Source: Paenibacillus sp. V4I7 (lineage in GTDB: Bacteria; Bacillota; Bacilli; Paenibacillales; NBRC-103111). Taken from it: a stretch of 64,000 nucleotides of DNA. Below, piece by piece: positions 52,563 to 61,057 of this stretch (position 1 is the stretch's first letter; every line of letters begins with the position of its first letter). Position numbers and translations under genes: made by a program. The stretch lies in assembly GCF_030817275.1 (NCBI RefSeq), contig NZ_JAUSZD010000002.1, forward strand, positions 2,604,001 through 2,668,000, in the 5' to 3' direction. The notes under the pieces were generated by a model. The model saw only the letters and a program-made list of their open reading frames with translations, was not told the DNA's origin and did no database searches.

Positions 52563-53474
52563 ATGGAGGATTTCAATCAAATGGCGAATCGTTTTGTGAA
52601 GGCGCATTTCGGTGACCGTGCCCAAAATCTTGTGCCCCTCGCTGCTGGTGATTGGTCGAAGGCCTATTCCTTCATGCTCGACGGGCATGCAATGGTTATC
52701 CGCTTCGGCACCTATCTGGACGACTTTAAAAAGGATCGTGTGATGGGTAAACTTTCCTCGGACATACTTCCGATTCCGAAGGTTCTTGAGGTTGGCGAGA
52801 CGGAGAGCGGCTTCTACGCCGTATCCAAGCGAGTTTCTGGAAAGCATCTCGATGAGCTGAACGGGCCTGAGATACGACTTGTCCTGCCGCAATTGTTCGA
52901 CGCGCTCTACGAACTTCAGAAACTTGACCTTACTGACACAAAAGAGGTTGGCCTTTGGCGTCCAGATGGGGCTGCTCCGAGTTGGGGGGAGGAGCTTCTC
53001 TCTGTTGATGAGCCTCGGGATCGACTAGCGGGCTGGCGCGAGCGACTTGACGCTTCTCCTCAGGAGGCACGGGTCTTCGATGCTGGAGTAGAAAGACTAC
53101 GTCAGATCGTAACACAGCTTTCAGATTTCCGTGGAATCGTCCATAACGACCTTTTGAACCGAAACGTGCTGGTGGACGGAGGGAGGTTAACAGGAGTAAT
53201 CGACTGGGGAAATGCGTTCTATGGTGATCCTCTTTACGATAACGCTTTGTTTCTTTATTGGTGGTCTTGGTTTCCGAAATGGCAAGAGATTGACTTGCAG
53301 GAAATTCTAGATAATCATTGGGACAAACATGGAGGACGGCCCACACAACTAGAGGAGCGTCTTCTCAGCTGTCTCATCCACATCAGCCTCGACCATATCG
53401 CCTACAGCGCCTTCAGGCAACGTCCAGAGGATATGAAGCGCCACGCCAAGCAATTGTTGACCTACATTCGCTAA
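52563..53474 (+). CDS. aminoglycoside phosphotransferase (APH) family protein
   Basis: A 303-aa APH/choline-kinase-fold phosphotransferase. The catalytic loop is VHNDLLNRNVLV (Brenner motif, HxDxxxxN, residues about 195-206). VIDWGNAFYGDPLYD is the DxG-like metal motif. The N-terminal lobe has AAGDWSKAYSF. The pattern is nearest hygromycin B phosphotransferase-like proteins, but many relatives phosphorylate non-drug substrates. AAGGAGG lies before the ATG. It is followed 39 bases later by an arylamine N-acetyltransferase, so the two may be co-transcribed. Confidence 0.8.
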   Translation: MEDFNQMANRFVKAHFGDRAQNLVPLAAGDWSKAYSFMLDGHAMVIRFGTYLDDFKKDRVMGKLSSDILPIPKVLEVGETESGFYAVSKRVSGKHLDELNGPEIRLVLPQLFDALYELQKLDLTDTKEVGLWRPDGAAPSWGEELLSVDEPRDRLAGWRERLDASPQEARVFDAGVERLRQIVTQLSDFRGIVHNDLLNRNVLVDGGRLTGVIDWGNAFYGDPLYDNALFLYWWSWFPKWQEIDLQEILDNHWDKHGGRPTQLEERLLSCLIHISLDHIAYSAFRQRPEDMKRHAKQLLTYIR

Positions 53475-53513
53475 GATCATTAATCTTTGAATAAAAACAT
53501 GGAGGGAAATTTT

Positions 53514-54299
53514 TTGGATGAGTTGAATGGATTATTTCGTAAAAGAATGGGTATTCCAGAAAATCAAAAACTTACATTTGAAACATTAGATAACATTCTT
53601 AGGAAAACAGCAATATCTCTTCCTTTTGAAAATTTAAGCATCATTTCAAATAAAACAAGTGCTATAACAAAAGAGAGTTTGATTACCAAAATGCTCGTGA
53701 AAAATGAAGGTGGTCTATGCTATCAATTGAATCCTTTGCTATATTTTTTCTTAGTTGAAAATGGGTTTAATGCCGTGTTAGTTCGCGGAGAAGTATACAA
53801 TTATGCAACGAAGGACTGGTCCAGACTTGGTAGAACTCATGTTGCTATACTTTTGAAGCACAAAAATCAAACGTACTTGGTTGATACCGGTTTTGGTGGA
53901 AACCTACCACTAAAACCTGTGCCGCTAAATGGAGAAACTACCACCTCTGTGAATGGAGAATTTCGAGTCAAGGCAATGGAAAGTGATTATGGCGACTATA
54001 TACTTGAAATGAAACTAAAATATAAAGATACCGATTGGAAAATAGGGTATGCTTTTGATACAAAAAGACCATTAGAGAAATTATCTGAATTGAACGAAGT
54101 TCAAGGAATCATCGTCCAGCATAAAGAGTCACGATTCAACAAAACCCCACTCATTACCCAACTTACAAGCGATGGAAATATAACGTTAACCGATGCTTCT
54201 TTCACACAATGGATGAATGGTAATTCGAAAAAGGAACAGATTGACAACGATAAATTCAAAGAGCTAGCAAAACAACATTTTGGATTTCAAGAACTATGA
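53514..54299 (+). CDS. arylamine N-acetyltransferase
   Basis: A 261-aa NAT-family enzyme. The Cys-His-Asp triad appears in NEGGLCYQLN (Cys), RTHVAILL (His) and LVDTGFGG (Asp). It transfers acetyl from acetyl-CoA to arylamines or hydrazines in the cytosol, giving drug detoxification or a step in aromatic metabolism. TTG 53514 lies 7 bases after GGAGGG; the TTG at 53487 would place that site inside the gene. A terminator follows. Confidence 0.85.
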   Translation: MDELNGLFRKRMGIPENQKLTFETLDNILRKTAISLPFENLSIISNKTSAITKESLITKMLVKNEGGLCYQLNPLLYFFLVENGFNAVLVRGEVYNYATKDWSRLGRTHVAILLKHKNQTYLVDTGFGGNLPLKPVPLNGETTTSVNGEFRVKAMESDYGDYILEMKLKYKDTDWKIGYAFDTKRPLEKLSELNEVQGIIVQHKESRFNKTPLITQLTSDGNITLTDASFTQWMNGNSKKEQIDNDKFKELAKQHFGFQEL

Positions 54300-54327
54300 G
54301 AAGCCGTGTTACAGCGGCTTCTTTTTG
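54299..54327 (+). terminator. rho-independent terminator after the NAT gene
   Basis: AGAAGCCG pairs with CGGCTTCT around an 8-base loop, then T4. Confidence 0.7.
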
Positions 54328-54422
54328 CATGCTCCTTAACGCGAACGATCTTCAAATGACATGCAAAGCGGAACTGGCCGTCACGAATTCAGAACTAATT
54401 TCCAGAAAAGGTAAAAAAGGTA

Positions 54423-54451
54423 TTGACAATGATTGGAATTAAAGATTAAAT
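54423..54451 (+). promoter_or_regulatory. sigma-A-like promoter before the Nudix regulator gene
   Basis: TTGACA (54423-54428), 17 bases, TTAAAT (54446-54451). The -10 box matches 4 of 6 positions. Confidence 0.45.
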
Positions 54452-54520
54452 GATATCAACGAAATGATAATAACATTTTGTTTATAACACAATGTTTAAA
54501 TCAAAGAATGGGTGATCTAC

Positions 54521-55426
54521 ATGGATAATGAGCAACTAAGAGATAAGCAGGGGCTTACTGAAGTCGAGTTTTTACAGAAGTATGATGCCAGTATTTACGA
54601 AAGACCATCTGTTACAGTAGATATGTTAATCTTCACTGTAGTTGATGAAGAAAAAGAAAACTATAGAAAGCTGCCGGAAAAGTCACTGAAACTGCTGATG
54701 GTTAAAAGGGGGGTTCATCCTTATATAGGTCAATGGGCTTTACCCGGAGGCTTTGTAACAGAGGACGAGAGTATCGATGAAGCTGCTTTGCGAGAGCTAA
54801 AAACCGAAACTAATATTGATGATGTTTATATGGAACAGCTTTATACATGGGGAGATGTAAATAGGGACCCTCGTACACGAGTTATCAGCTGTTCGTATAT
54901 GGCACTTGTTGATTGCAGATCACTCGAGGTGAAGGCTGGGGATGATGCGGATGATGCAAGGTGGTTCGACGTTAGGTACAGTGTGCTTGAAGAGAAGAAG
55001 ACCATACTGGAGAAGGACTTTGTATTTGAAAAAGTCGTAAAGATTACTCTTTCAAACGATAAGGACATCCTGGAAGCTATTATTAAAGTTATTGAAAAGT
55101 ATTCTGGAAAAACAGCAATGGTAGAAAGAGAGGTTATTGTTTCGAATGGAATTGCCTTTGATCATGCGGAAATGATCCAATATGCCGTTGAGAGACTTAG
55201 GAATAAGATTGAGTACACAGATATAGCTTTCAATCTGATGCCGGAACTTTTTACATTATCAGAGCTCCAACAGGTCTATGAGGTTACTTTGGGAAAAGAG
55301 CTGCTTTCTGCTGCGTTTAGAAGAAAGATAGCGGATATGGTTATGGAAACCAATCAATTTACCAAGGATGCAGGGCATAGACCTGCAAAGCTGTTCAAGT
55401 TTAATCCAAATTGGCGATATTTGTGA
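54521..55426 (+). CDS. NrtR-like regulator: Nudix domain plus winged helix
   Basis: A 301-aa protein. The N-terminal half is a Nudix domain with GGFVTEDESIDEAALRELKT then ETNI. Compared with the canonical Nudix box GxxxxxExxxxxxxREUxEExGU, one of the paired Glu residues is Thr, so catalysis may be lost. The C-terminal region (about residues 210-290) has AVERLRNKIEYTDIAFNLMP and EVTLGKELLSAAFRRKI, a winged helix as in NrtR, which regulates NAD synthesis and sugar catabolism. ATG 54521 follows GGGTGAT. The target genes are not evident nearby. Confidence 0.8.
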   Translation: MDNEQLRDKQGLTEVEFLQKYDASIYERPSVTVDMLIFTVVDEEKENYRKLPEKSLKLLMVKRGVHPYIGQWALPGGFVTEDESIDEAALRELKTETNIDDVYMEQLYTWGDVNRDPRTRVISCSYMALVDCRSLEVKAGDDADDARWFDVRYSVLEEKKTILEKDFVFEKVVKITLSNDKDILEAIIKVIEKYSGKTAMVEREVIVSNGIAFDHAEMIQYAVERLRNKIEYTDIAFNLMPELFTLSELQQVYEVTLGKELLSAAFRRKIADMVMETNQFTKDAGHRPAKLFKFNPNWRYL

Positions 55427-55462
55427 AGCACGAAAACATTAAATTATAGTTGGAGGGAAAAA

Positions 55463-56137
55463 GTGATTTCAAACAAAAAAATCGCAAGAAATGTGGGCGT
55501 ATTATTTCTAGTTGCAACGGCTGCGTATATACTAGGTAATGGACTTATTGCTTCTATTGTAAATGTTCCGGATTATCTTATTCATGTTTATCCAAATAAA
55601 ACCCAAGTGATCATAGGAATGCTCCTTGAGTTCATAAATTCCGCTGCCGTTGTTGGTATTGCAATCATGCTGTTTCCAATCTTGAAAAAGCATAATGAAA
55701 CTATAGCTCTTGGTTACGTAGCTTTCAGGGTTATTGAGGCCATAATCCTTATTGTTGGCGCTATCAGCCCATTATTACTAATAACATTAAGTCAGGAATA
55801 TATAGAAGCAGGAGCTCCAGACGCTTCCTATTTTCAAACGATAGGCGCGTTAGCAATAAAAGGGAAATATTTGGCCTTTCAGGTAGCCATGATCGTTCTT
55901 AGTCTATATAGCCTGTTGTTTTGTTATTTATTATACCAATCAAAACTCATTCCACGTTTAATATCAATCTTTGGGCTTATTGGCTATGCATCGTTGTTAA
56001 CAAGTGCCTTATTAGAGATTTTCGGCTATAGTCCAGGAATCTTTTTATTTCTTCCAGGAGCCTTCTTTGAAATCATACTACCGATATGGCTGATAGTTAA
56101 AGGATTTAACTCATTTGCAATCAAGTCCAATCAATAA
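55463..56137 (+). CDS. DUF4386 membrane protein
   Basis: A 224-aa integral membrane protein of the DUF4386 family with six or seven hydrophobic segments. The opening KKIARNVGVLFLVATAAYIL and the segment AFRVIEAIILIVGAISPLLL are characteristic of the family. It begins at GTG 55463, 5 bases after TGGAGGGAA. Function unknown. It lies 40 bases before an MDR dehydrogenase gene, so they may form an operon. Confidence 0.8.
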   Translation: MISNKKIARNVGVLFLVATAAYILGNGLIASIVNVPDYLIHVYPNKTQVIIGMLLEFINSAAVVGIAIMLFPILKKHNETIALGYVAFRVIEAIILIVGAISPLLLITLSQEYIEAGAPDASYFQTIGALAIKGKYLAFQVAMIVLSLYSLLFCYLLYQSKLIPRLISIFGLIGYASLLTSALLEIFGYSPGIFLFLPGAFFEIILPIWLIVKGFNSFAIKSNQ

Positions 56138-56177
56138 AGAAAACCAGAACACAAATAGGTGATAAGGAGCAATCTTC

Positions 56178-57161
56178 ATGAAGGCGATTGTATACACAAA
56201 ATACGGAACTGCTGACGTTCTTAAACTCAAAGAAGTAGAAAAACCTACTCCTAAGGACAATGAAGTGCTGATAAAAGTTCATGCTGCATCCGTAAATTCA
56301 TGGGACTGGGATCTCCTGAGAGGTGTACCGTTTATGGTCCGTCTCGAGGGGCTTCTTAAACCAAAATACAAAATACTCGGAGCTGACATAGCGGGGCGGG
56401 TGGAAGCGGTTGGTAAAGACGTAAAGCAGTATCTTCCAGGTGATGAGGTATTCGGGGACATTTCCGGGTGTAGTTGGGGCGGGTTTGCGGAGTATGTGTG
56501 TGCTCGTGAGAATGCATTAACGCTGAAATCAACCAGTATGACATTCGAGAAAGCAGCGGCCATACCACAAGCAGCAGTCCTCGCCTTGCAGGGACTTCGA
56601 GATAAAGGACAGATTCAGAAAGGACAAAAGGTTTTAATTAATGGTGCGGGTGGAGGAGTGGGTACCTTTGCGGTGCAGATAGCCAAATCATTCGGGGCTG
56701 AAGTAATTGGAGTGGACAGCACGAAGAAATTGGATATGCTGAAATCGATTGGTGCAGACCAGGTTATTGATTACACGCAAGTTGATTTCACCCAAAATGG
56801 GCAGCGTTATGACCTGATTCTTGATGTTGCGGGATATCGATCGATTTTTGATTATAAGCGTGCATTAACTCCCAAGGGCACTTATGTCATGGTAGGGGGT
56901 TCCATGTCTCGAATCTTCCAAGTCATGTTCCTAGGACCATGGATTTCAATGACCGGAAATAAGAAAATGGGTATCCTCATGCACAAGCCAAACAAAAATG
57001 ATCAAAATTTCATGAAGGAGCTTTTTGAGGCTGGCAAAGTAGCTCCAGTTATAGATAGATGTTACCCGTTAAGTGAGGTTGCTGAAGCTCTCCGGTATTT
57101 TGGTGAAGGACACCCCAAGGGGAAAGTCGTCATTAGTGTGGAACATAAAAACAAATCCTAA
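56178..57161 (+). CDS. NAD(P)-dependent alcohol dehydrogenase / quinone oxidoreductase (MDR family)
   Basis: A 327-aa medium-chain dehydrogenase/reductase. The opening MKAIVYTKYG and VLIKVHAASVNSWDWDLLRG are typical of QOR/reticulon-like zinc-free MDR proteins. The NADPH-binding motif is INGAGGGVGTFAVQIAK (residues about 155-171). Structural Cys residues for zinc are absent, so it is a zinc-independent oxidoreductase of quinones or enones. AAGGAGC precedes the ATG. It follows the DUF4386 gene. Confidence 0.85.
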   Translation: MKAIVYTKYGTADVLKLKEVEKPTPKDNEVLIKVHAASVNSWDWDLLRGVPFMVRLEGLLKPKYKILGADIAGRVEAVGKDVKQYLPGDEVFGDISGCSWGGFAEYVCARENALTLKSTSMTFEKAAAIPQAAVLALQGLRDKGQIQKGQKVLINGAGGGVGTFAVQIAKSFGAEVIGVDSTKKLDMLKSIGADQVIDYTQVDFTQNGQRYDLILDVAGYRSIFDYKRALTPKGTYVMVGGSMSRIFQVMFLGPWISMTGNKKMGILMHKPNKNDQNFMKELFEAGKVAPVIDRCYPLSEVAEALRYFGEGHPKGKVVISVEHKNKS

Positions 57162-57208
57162 TTCTCCCTCGGACTCATAGGGAAGCATTGTTTGATTTAG
57201 CTGATTTG

Positions 57209-57237
57209 TTGAAATTAAAAAATAGGCATGCTATGAT
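57209..57237 (+). promoter_or_regulatory. sigma-A promoter for the lsa-like gene
   Basis: TTGAAA (57209-57214), 17 bases, TATGAT (57232-57237). Predicted start near 57244, about 250 bases before the gene. Confidence 0.7.
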
Positions 57238-57253
57238 ATACTTAATTAAACGA

Positions 57254-57277
57254 ATGGAGTTGAAAAGCATAATGTAA
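57254..57277 (+). CDS. putative 7-aa leader peptide of the lsa-like gene
   Basis: ATG GAG TTG AAA AGC ATA ATG TAA, MELKSIM. The reading frame ends just before the first attenuator segment. The ATG at 57272 directly followed by TAA is an alternative, with GGAG 12 bases before it. No good ribosome site precedes the ATG at 57254. Confidence 0.4.
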   Translation: MELKSIM

Positions 57278-57279
57278 TA

Positions 57280-57476
57280 TTTCTTGCTAACAATATAAAA
57301 TAATAAAACAATAAAAGCGGTATTTTTCGCATGTTTTTATTATTTATATGCAAGAAAGTTACTATATCTTTTCACTCAATCAATATATCCTTATCTAACA
57401 CCATAATGGGGTTGGATTAACTGTATTTATTTGAGCTACAAGAAAAGTAACTTTCTTGTAGCTTTTTATATTTTTT
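57280..57476 (+). promoter_or_regulatory. transcription attenuator of the lsa-like gene
   Basis: Segment 1 TTTCTTGC (57280-57287) can pair with the start of segment 2, GCAAGAAAGTTACT (57350-57363). Segment 2 can instead pair over all 14 bases with segment 3, AGTAACTTTCTTGT (57446-57459, one G-U). Segment 3 otherwise forms the right arm of a terminator: AGCTACAAGAAA (57434-57445) with TTTCTTGTAGCT (57452-57463), then a T-rich run. So 1:2 leaves the terminator on, and 2:3 turns it off. A separate hairpin occupies 57310-57342. Confidence 0.75.
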
Positions 57477-57494
57477 ATACAGGAGGATGCTTTC

Positions 57495-58973
57495 ATGTCA
57501 TTAATAAATGTTACAAACCTGACGTATGCCTACGATGGCAGTTACGATAATATATTTGAAAACGTAAGTTTTCAAATCGATTCCGATTGGAAATTAGGAT
57601 TTACGGGAAGAAACGGTAGAGGTAAGACAACATTTCTGAACCTTTTGCTTGGTAAATATGAATACAGCGGAAATATTTCTGCTAATGTCAGTTTTGAATA
57701 TTTCCCTTTTCATGTCGAAAATAAGGAAAATAATACGCTTGATATCATCAGCGACATTTATCCAGATTATCTTCACTGGAAATTATTGCGTGAACTTTCA
57801 TTGCTAAAGGTTTCTGAAGATGTTTTATATCGGCCATTTGATTCTTTGTCTAACGGAGAGCAAACGAAAGTGTTACTGGCTACACTATTTATTAAGGAAA
57901 ATAGTTTTCTGTTAATTGATGAACCCACCAATCATCTTGACATGAAAGGAAGAAAACTTGTCAGTGATTATCTCAAAACAAAAAGTGGATTTATTTTGGT
58001 ATCTCACGACAGATCATTTCTTGATAACTGTATAGACCACATACTTTCCATCAATAAGACCAACATAGAAATTCAAAGAGGCAATTTCTCCGGTTGGTGG
58101 GAAAATAAAAAAAGACAAGATAATTTTGAGCTTGCAGAGAACGAAAAACTTAGAAAAGACATTAAGCGCTTGTCGGATTCTGCTAAACGGACGGGCAACT
58201 GGTCACACGAAGTGGAAAGCACAAAAAACGGAACAAGAAATTCCGGTTCCAAGGTAGATAAAGGATATATTGGCCATAAGGCAGCTAAAATGATGAAACG
58301 CTCTAAAGCCATTGAGAACAGACAGCAATCTGCTATTGATGAAAAGTCTAAACTCCTTAAAAATATCGAAAACTCTGACAGCTTAGAGATTTCGCAACTT
58401 GCTTTTCATAAAAACCAACTTGCTGAACTTGATCATGTTTCGATTTCTTACGGTGAGAAGATGGTTTGTGCAGATATCAGTTTTACTATTGAGCAAGGCG
58501 AACGAATCGCTCTTTCGGGTAAAAACGGCTCCGGCAAATCAAGTATCATGAAACTTATTTGCGGTGAGGATATAAACTATACAGGCACCTTCAGGAAGGA
58601 TAGTCAGTTGAAAATATCCTACGTTTCGCAGGATACATCCCATCTTCAAGGTAATTTATCAGACTATGCTGCAAATAACGGGATTGATGAAAGCCTTTTT
58701 AAATCGATTTTAAGAAAGCTCGATTTTTCCAGAGTTCAATTTGAAAAGGATATTTCAGCTTTTAGCGGAGGGCAAAAGAAGAAAGTGCTGATAGCAAAAA
58801 GTCTTAGTGAGAAAGTTCATTTGCATATTTGGGATGAACCGCTTAATTTTATTGATATTATTTCCCGCATGCAAATTGAGGAGTTACTGCTTGAATACTC
58901 ACCAACCATTCTTTTTGTGGAGCACGACAGGGAATTTTGCGAAAATGTTGCAACAAAGATCATTGAACTCTAA
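57495..58973 (+). CDS. Lsa-type ABC-F ribosome protection protein
   Basis: A 492-aa ABC-F protein with two ATPase domains and no membrane segment. Domain 1 has Walker A GRNGRGKTT, signature LSNGEQTKV and Walker B FLLIDEPTNHLD. The inter-domain linker (residues about 200-280) is the part that reaches the peptidyl-transferase centre. Domain 2 has GKNGSGKSS, FSGGQKKKV and HIWDEPLNF. The sequence MSLINVTNLTYAYDGSYDNI and the MMKRSKAIENRQQ block are close to Lsa(A/B/C/E), which give resistance to lincosamides, streptogramin A and pleuromutilins by clearing drug from the ribosome. AGGAGG lies before the ATG. Expression is probably drug-inducible through the leader attenuator. Confidence 0.9.
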   Translation: MSLINVTNLTYAYDGSYDNIFENVSFQIDSDWKLGFTGRNGRGKTTFLNLLLGKYEYSGNISANVSFEYFPFHVENKENNTLDIISDIYPDYLHWKLLRELSLLKVSEDVLYRPFDSLSNGEQTKVLLATLFIKENSFLLIDEPTNHLDMKGRKLVSDYLKTKSGFILVSHDRSFLDNCIDHILSINKTNIEIQRGNFSGWWENKKRQDNFELAENEKLRKDIKRLSDSAKRTGNWSHEVESTKNGTRNSGSKVDKGYIGHKAAKMMKRSKAIENRQQSAIDEKSKLLKNIENSDSLEISQLAFHKNQLAELDHVSISYGEKMVCADISFTIEQGERIALSGKNGSGKSSIMKLICGEDINYTGTFRKDSQLKISYVSQDTSHLQGNLSDYAANNGIDESLFKSILRKLDFSRVQFEKDISAFSGGQKKKVLIAKSLSEKVHLHIWDEPLNFIDIISRMQIEELLLEYSPTILFVEHDREFCENVATKIIEL

Positions 58974-59079
58974 TGTTAGTTCGTAATTGCCGCCAGGAAA
59001 TAACCAAACTGAATCGCCTAAACTAACGAAAAAAACTATAGCGTAAACTGCAGTACATTATAACTTTGGAGGTGTGGTA

Positions 59080-59573
59080 GTGCTCACTAGTGTGAAGGAA
59101 GTATTACTAGATCAATTAGCCGCTTGTCATGATGATGAAAGTTGGTTTAAACCATCTGTAACGATTCTAAATGATTTATCTGTAAATGATGCAGTCTGGA
59201 AAGCAGATGACCATCCGCATTCCATCTGGGAGATTGCGAACCATCTCATTTTCTGGAATGAAATGTGGTTAAATCGGTTTATTAACGATGATGTGCTTGA
59301 AAGTAATACATTGAACGATGAAACTTTTGAATTGGATCACCTGAAGCAGAATGAAGCAAGTTGGAATGAGACCATTCGGAGATTAAGTGATGGATTTGTA
59401 CACTGGCGAGAAGTTATTAAGAACTGTGACGATTCTAAACTGGAATTAAAACAATACCGACCTATTTCAATGCTCAGTGGTGGGGCGTGATATCAAATTT
59501 ATGTATCCATAACGCATACCATATTGGGCAGATGATGCTGTTGAAAAAGCAAGTACAGAAATATCGATCGTAA
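59080..59573 (+). pseudogene. DinB family protein, frameshifted near the C terminus
   Basis: Third DinB-type gene. The frame from GTG 59080 (7 bases after GGAGG) reads LLDQLAACHDDESWFKPSVT, HPHSIWEIANHLIFWNEMWL (first His) and on to KQYRPIS, then leaves the family. Another frame picks up FNAQWWGVISNLCIHNAYHI then GQMMLLKKQVQKYRS and stops at 59571. The second metal His pair (HNAYHIG) is thus shifted out of frame near 59465. A single indel explains it. Confidence 0.75.
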
Positions 59574-59576
59574 CGA

Positions 59577-59645
59577 GCACAATGACATCATAAGAAGGCT
59601 GCCGACAGCAATGAATCGGCAGCCTTCTTCGCTATCGGGCAGCAT
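59577..59645. repeat. hairpin repeat copy, doubles as terminator
   Basis: CACAATGACATCATAAG then AAGGCTGCCGA/TCGGCAGCCTT (59594-59632 overall stem) then CTATCGGGCAGCATTCTA. Same order of blocks as 32224-32282. Confidence 0.55.
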
Positions 59646-59678
59646 TCTACGGACGGCTGCAGTGAAAGATGGTCGGAC

Positions 59679-60443
59679 TTATTTGTAGGTAGACAACGGC
59701 GCTAGCCAAACGAGACCCGTCCCCCGGTACACGTTGACAAGCCCCTCACCAGATGCGGCTGATCCGAGCAGTGTTTTGCCAGACCTTTCAACCGTAAAGT
59801 CCAACGAATGCGACCACATCATCGCAAAATTTCCGTCCACTTTCAAGACATCATTCGTCAGCTCCACAATTACCGCTTCTTCCGACGGGATCGGCGCTTC
59901 CAATACGAGCACTCCCTTGCCTTTAGCGCTAAGATTAAATAATCCTTCTCCCCCCAAAGCGGCTGACGACAAGTTCTTGCGGGATACCACTTGTGTTTGC
60001 AGCGTCGTCTCGCAGGCTAAAAACAGCCCATCATCCAGGACAATATGATCGTTGTCGACATCGATCAGCCACAAATATTTGAAGGTCGGCTCCATCATGA
60101 TGGTGCCTTTCCCTTTATAAACGGGCTTGACTGCGCTCTCCCCGGTTACAGCGCCTGAAACAAGATTTCGGAATAAGCCTCCCGCTCCTTTAACCCCTGT
60201 CGTCATTTCGATACTGCCAACATAATATTGCATTGCACCGGCGCTCATCATGATCTCACCGTTCAACTCAATCATGACTTGCCTTTTTTTCATATTGCTT
60301 TTGCTCATGTAGAAGTTGGACTGTGCGTCAGCAATCGTTGTACTGCTCAAATCCTGCTTATACTCAAGCACACTAAACGGCCCCAATTTCTCTTTTATCT
60401 CGACGTTGCTGTTATCCGTTAAATTACTAATTGTAAATGTCAT
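59679..60443 (-). CDS. AIM24 family protein
   Basis: A 254-aa protein of the AIM24 (TIGR00266/DUF124) family, a tubby-like or double-psi-like beta fold. The body contains MIELNGEIMMSAGAMQYYVG, GAGGLFRNLVSGAVTGES, AALGGEGLFNLSAKGKGVL and GEGLVNVYRGTGLVWLAP. Yeast AIM24 is mitochondrial; bacterial homologues have no firm role. Gly-rich turns are repeated three times, giving an internal-repeat appearance. A weak GGAGGAATC precedes the ATG on the minus strand. Single gene. Confidence 0.85.
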   Translation of the reverse strand: MTFTISNLTDNSNVEIKEKLGPFSVLEYKQDLSSTTIADAQSNFYMSKSNMKKRQVMIELNGEIMMSAGAMQYYVGSIEMTTGVKGAGGLFRNLVSGAVTGESAVKPVYKGKGTIMMEPTFKYLWLIDVDNDHIVLDDGLFLACETTLQTQVVSRKNLSSAALGGEGLFNLSAKGKGVLVLEAPIPSEEAVIVELTNDVLKVDGNFAMMWSHSLDFTVERSGKTLLGSAASGEGLVNVYRGTGLVWLAPLSTYK

Positions 60444-60605
60444 TCTGATTCCTCCGTAGTTTTTAATGGCGATTATCGCGTTCGTCGTACTTTTAGGCGA
60501 AATCTATAAATCTAACATTCATACGTATTAAAATGAGAAAAGTTACACGACCTGAAGCTCCCATTTTCCGTAAAACTCTGAATCTAACGATATTTTAGAA
60601 ACGAA

Positions 60606-61057
60606 TCAAATCAAATGCTTTAGATGAAGTGCAGGCTCATAGGGAGTCATGCTAATTCCGGATTGTAAACGTTGAATAAAATCCGGGTTTGCGAGGAGCG
60701 GACGCCCGATTGCAGCTAAGTCAATCGTTCCCTCAGTTACTGGGCGGAAGCAGAACCAGTATCTAAATTCCCTACTCCAATTATTATTCCACTCCAATAT
60801 TTCCGCACAGTTTGATGGAATGTCATTCCGTTGGTGAAGACCTTTGTGAACTGATTGGTTGATGGGTGAAGGATCGTAAGACCTATATCTTTAAAAATAT
60901 GAATATAGGCGGCTAGTGTTTGTTCAGGATTATCCCACGTAAAGTCTGGAATGTCATCCTTCATTTCTGAAAAACGAACGACCGTCCTCTCTGCGCCTAT
61001 TTCTGTCACGACTGCAGTTAGAAGCTCTTTCATGAAAATATTATTATGATTCTTCAA
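60606..61057 (-). pseudogene. OYE-family NADH:flavin oxidoreductase C-terminal fragment, frameshifted
   Basis: On the minus strand the frame starting 61057 contains MKELLTAVVTEIGAERTVVR and SGIIIGVGNLDTG, and the frame ending 60606 continues GTIDLAAIGRPLLANPDFIQ and GISMTPYEPALHLKHLI. Both are consecutive parts of the C-terminal half of an Old Yellow Enzyme TIM barrel. They are joined by a frameshift near 60745. The N-terminal half with the active-site Tyr/His-Asn pair is missing. Confidence 0.75.
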
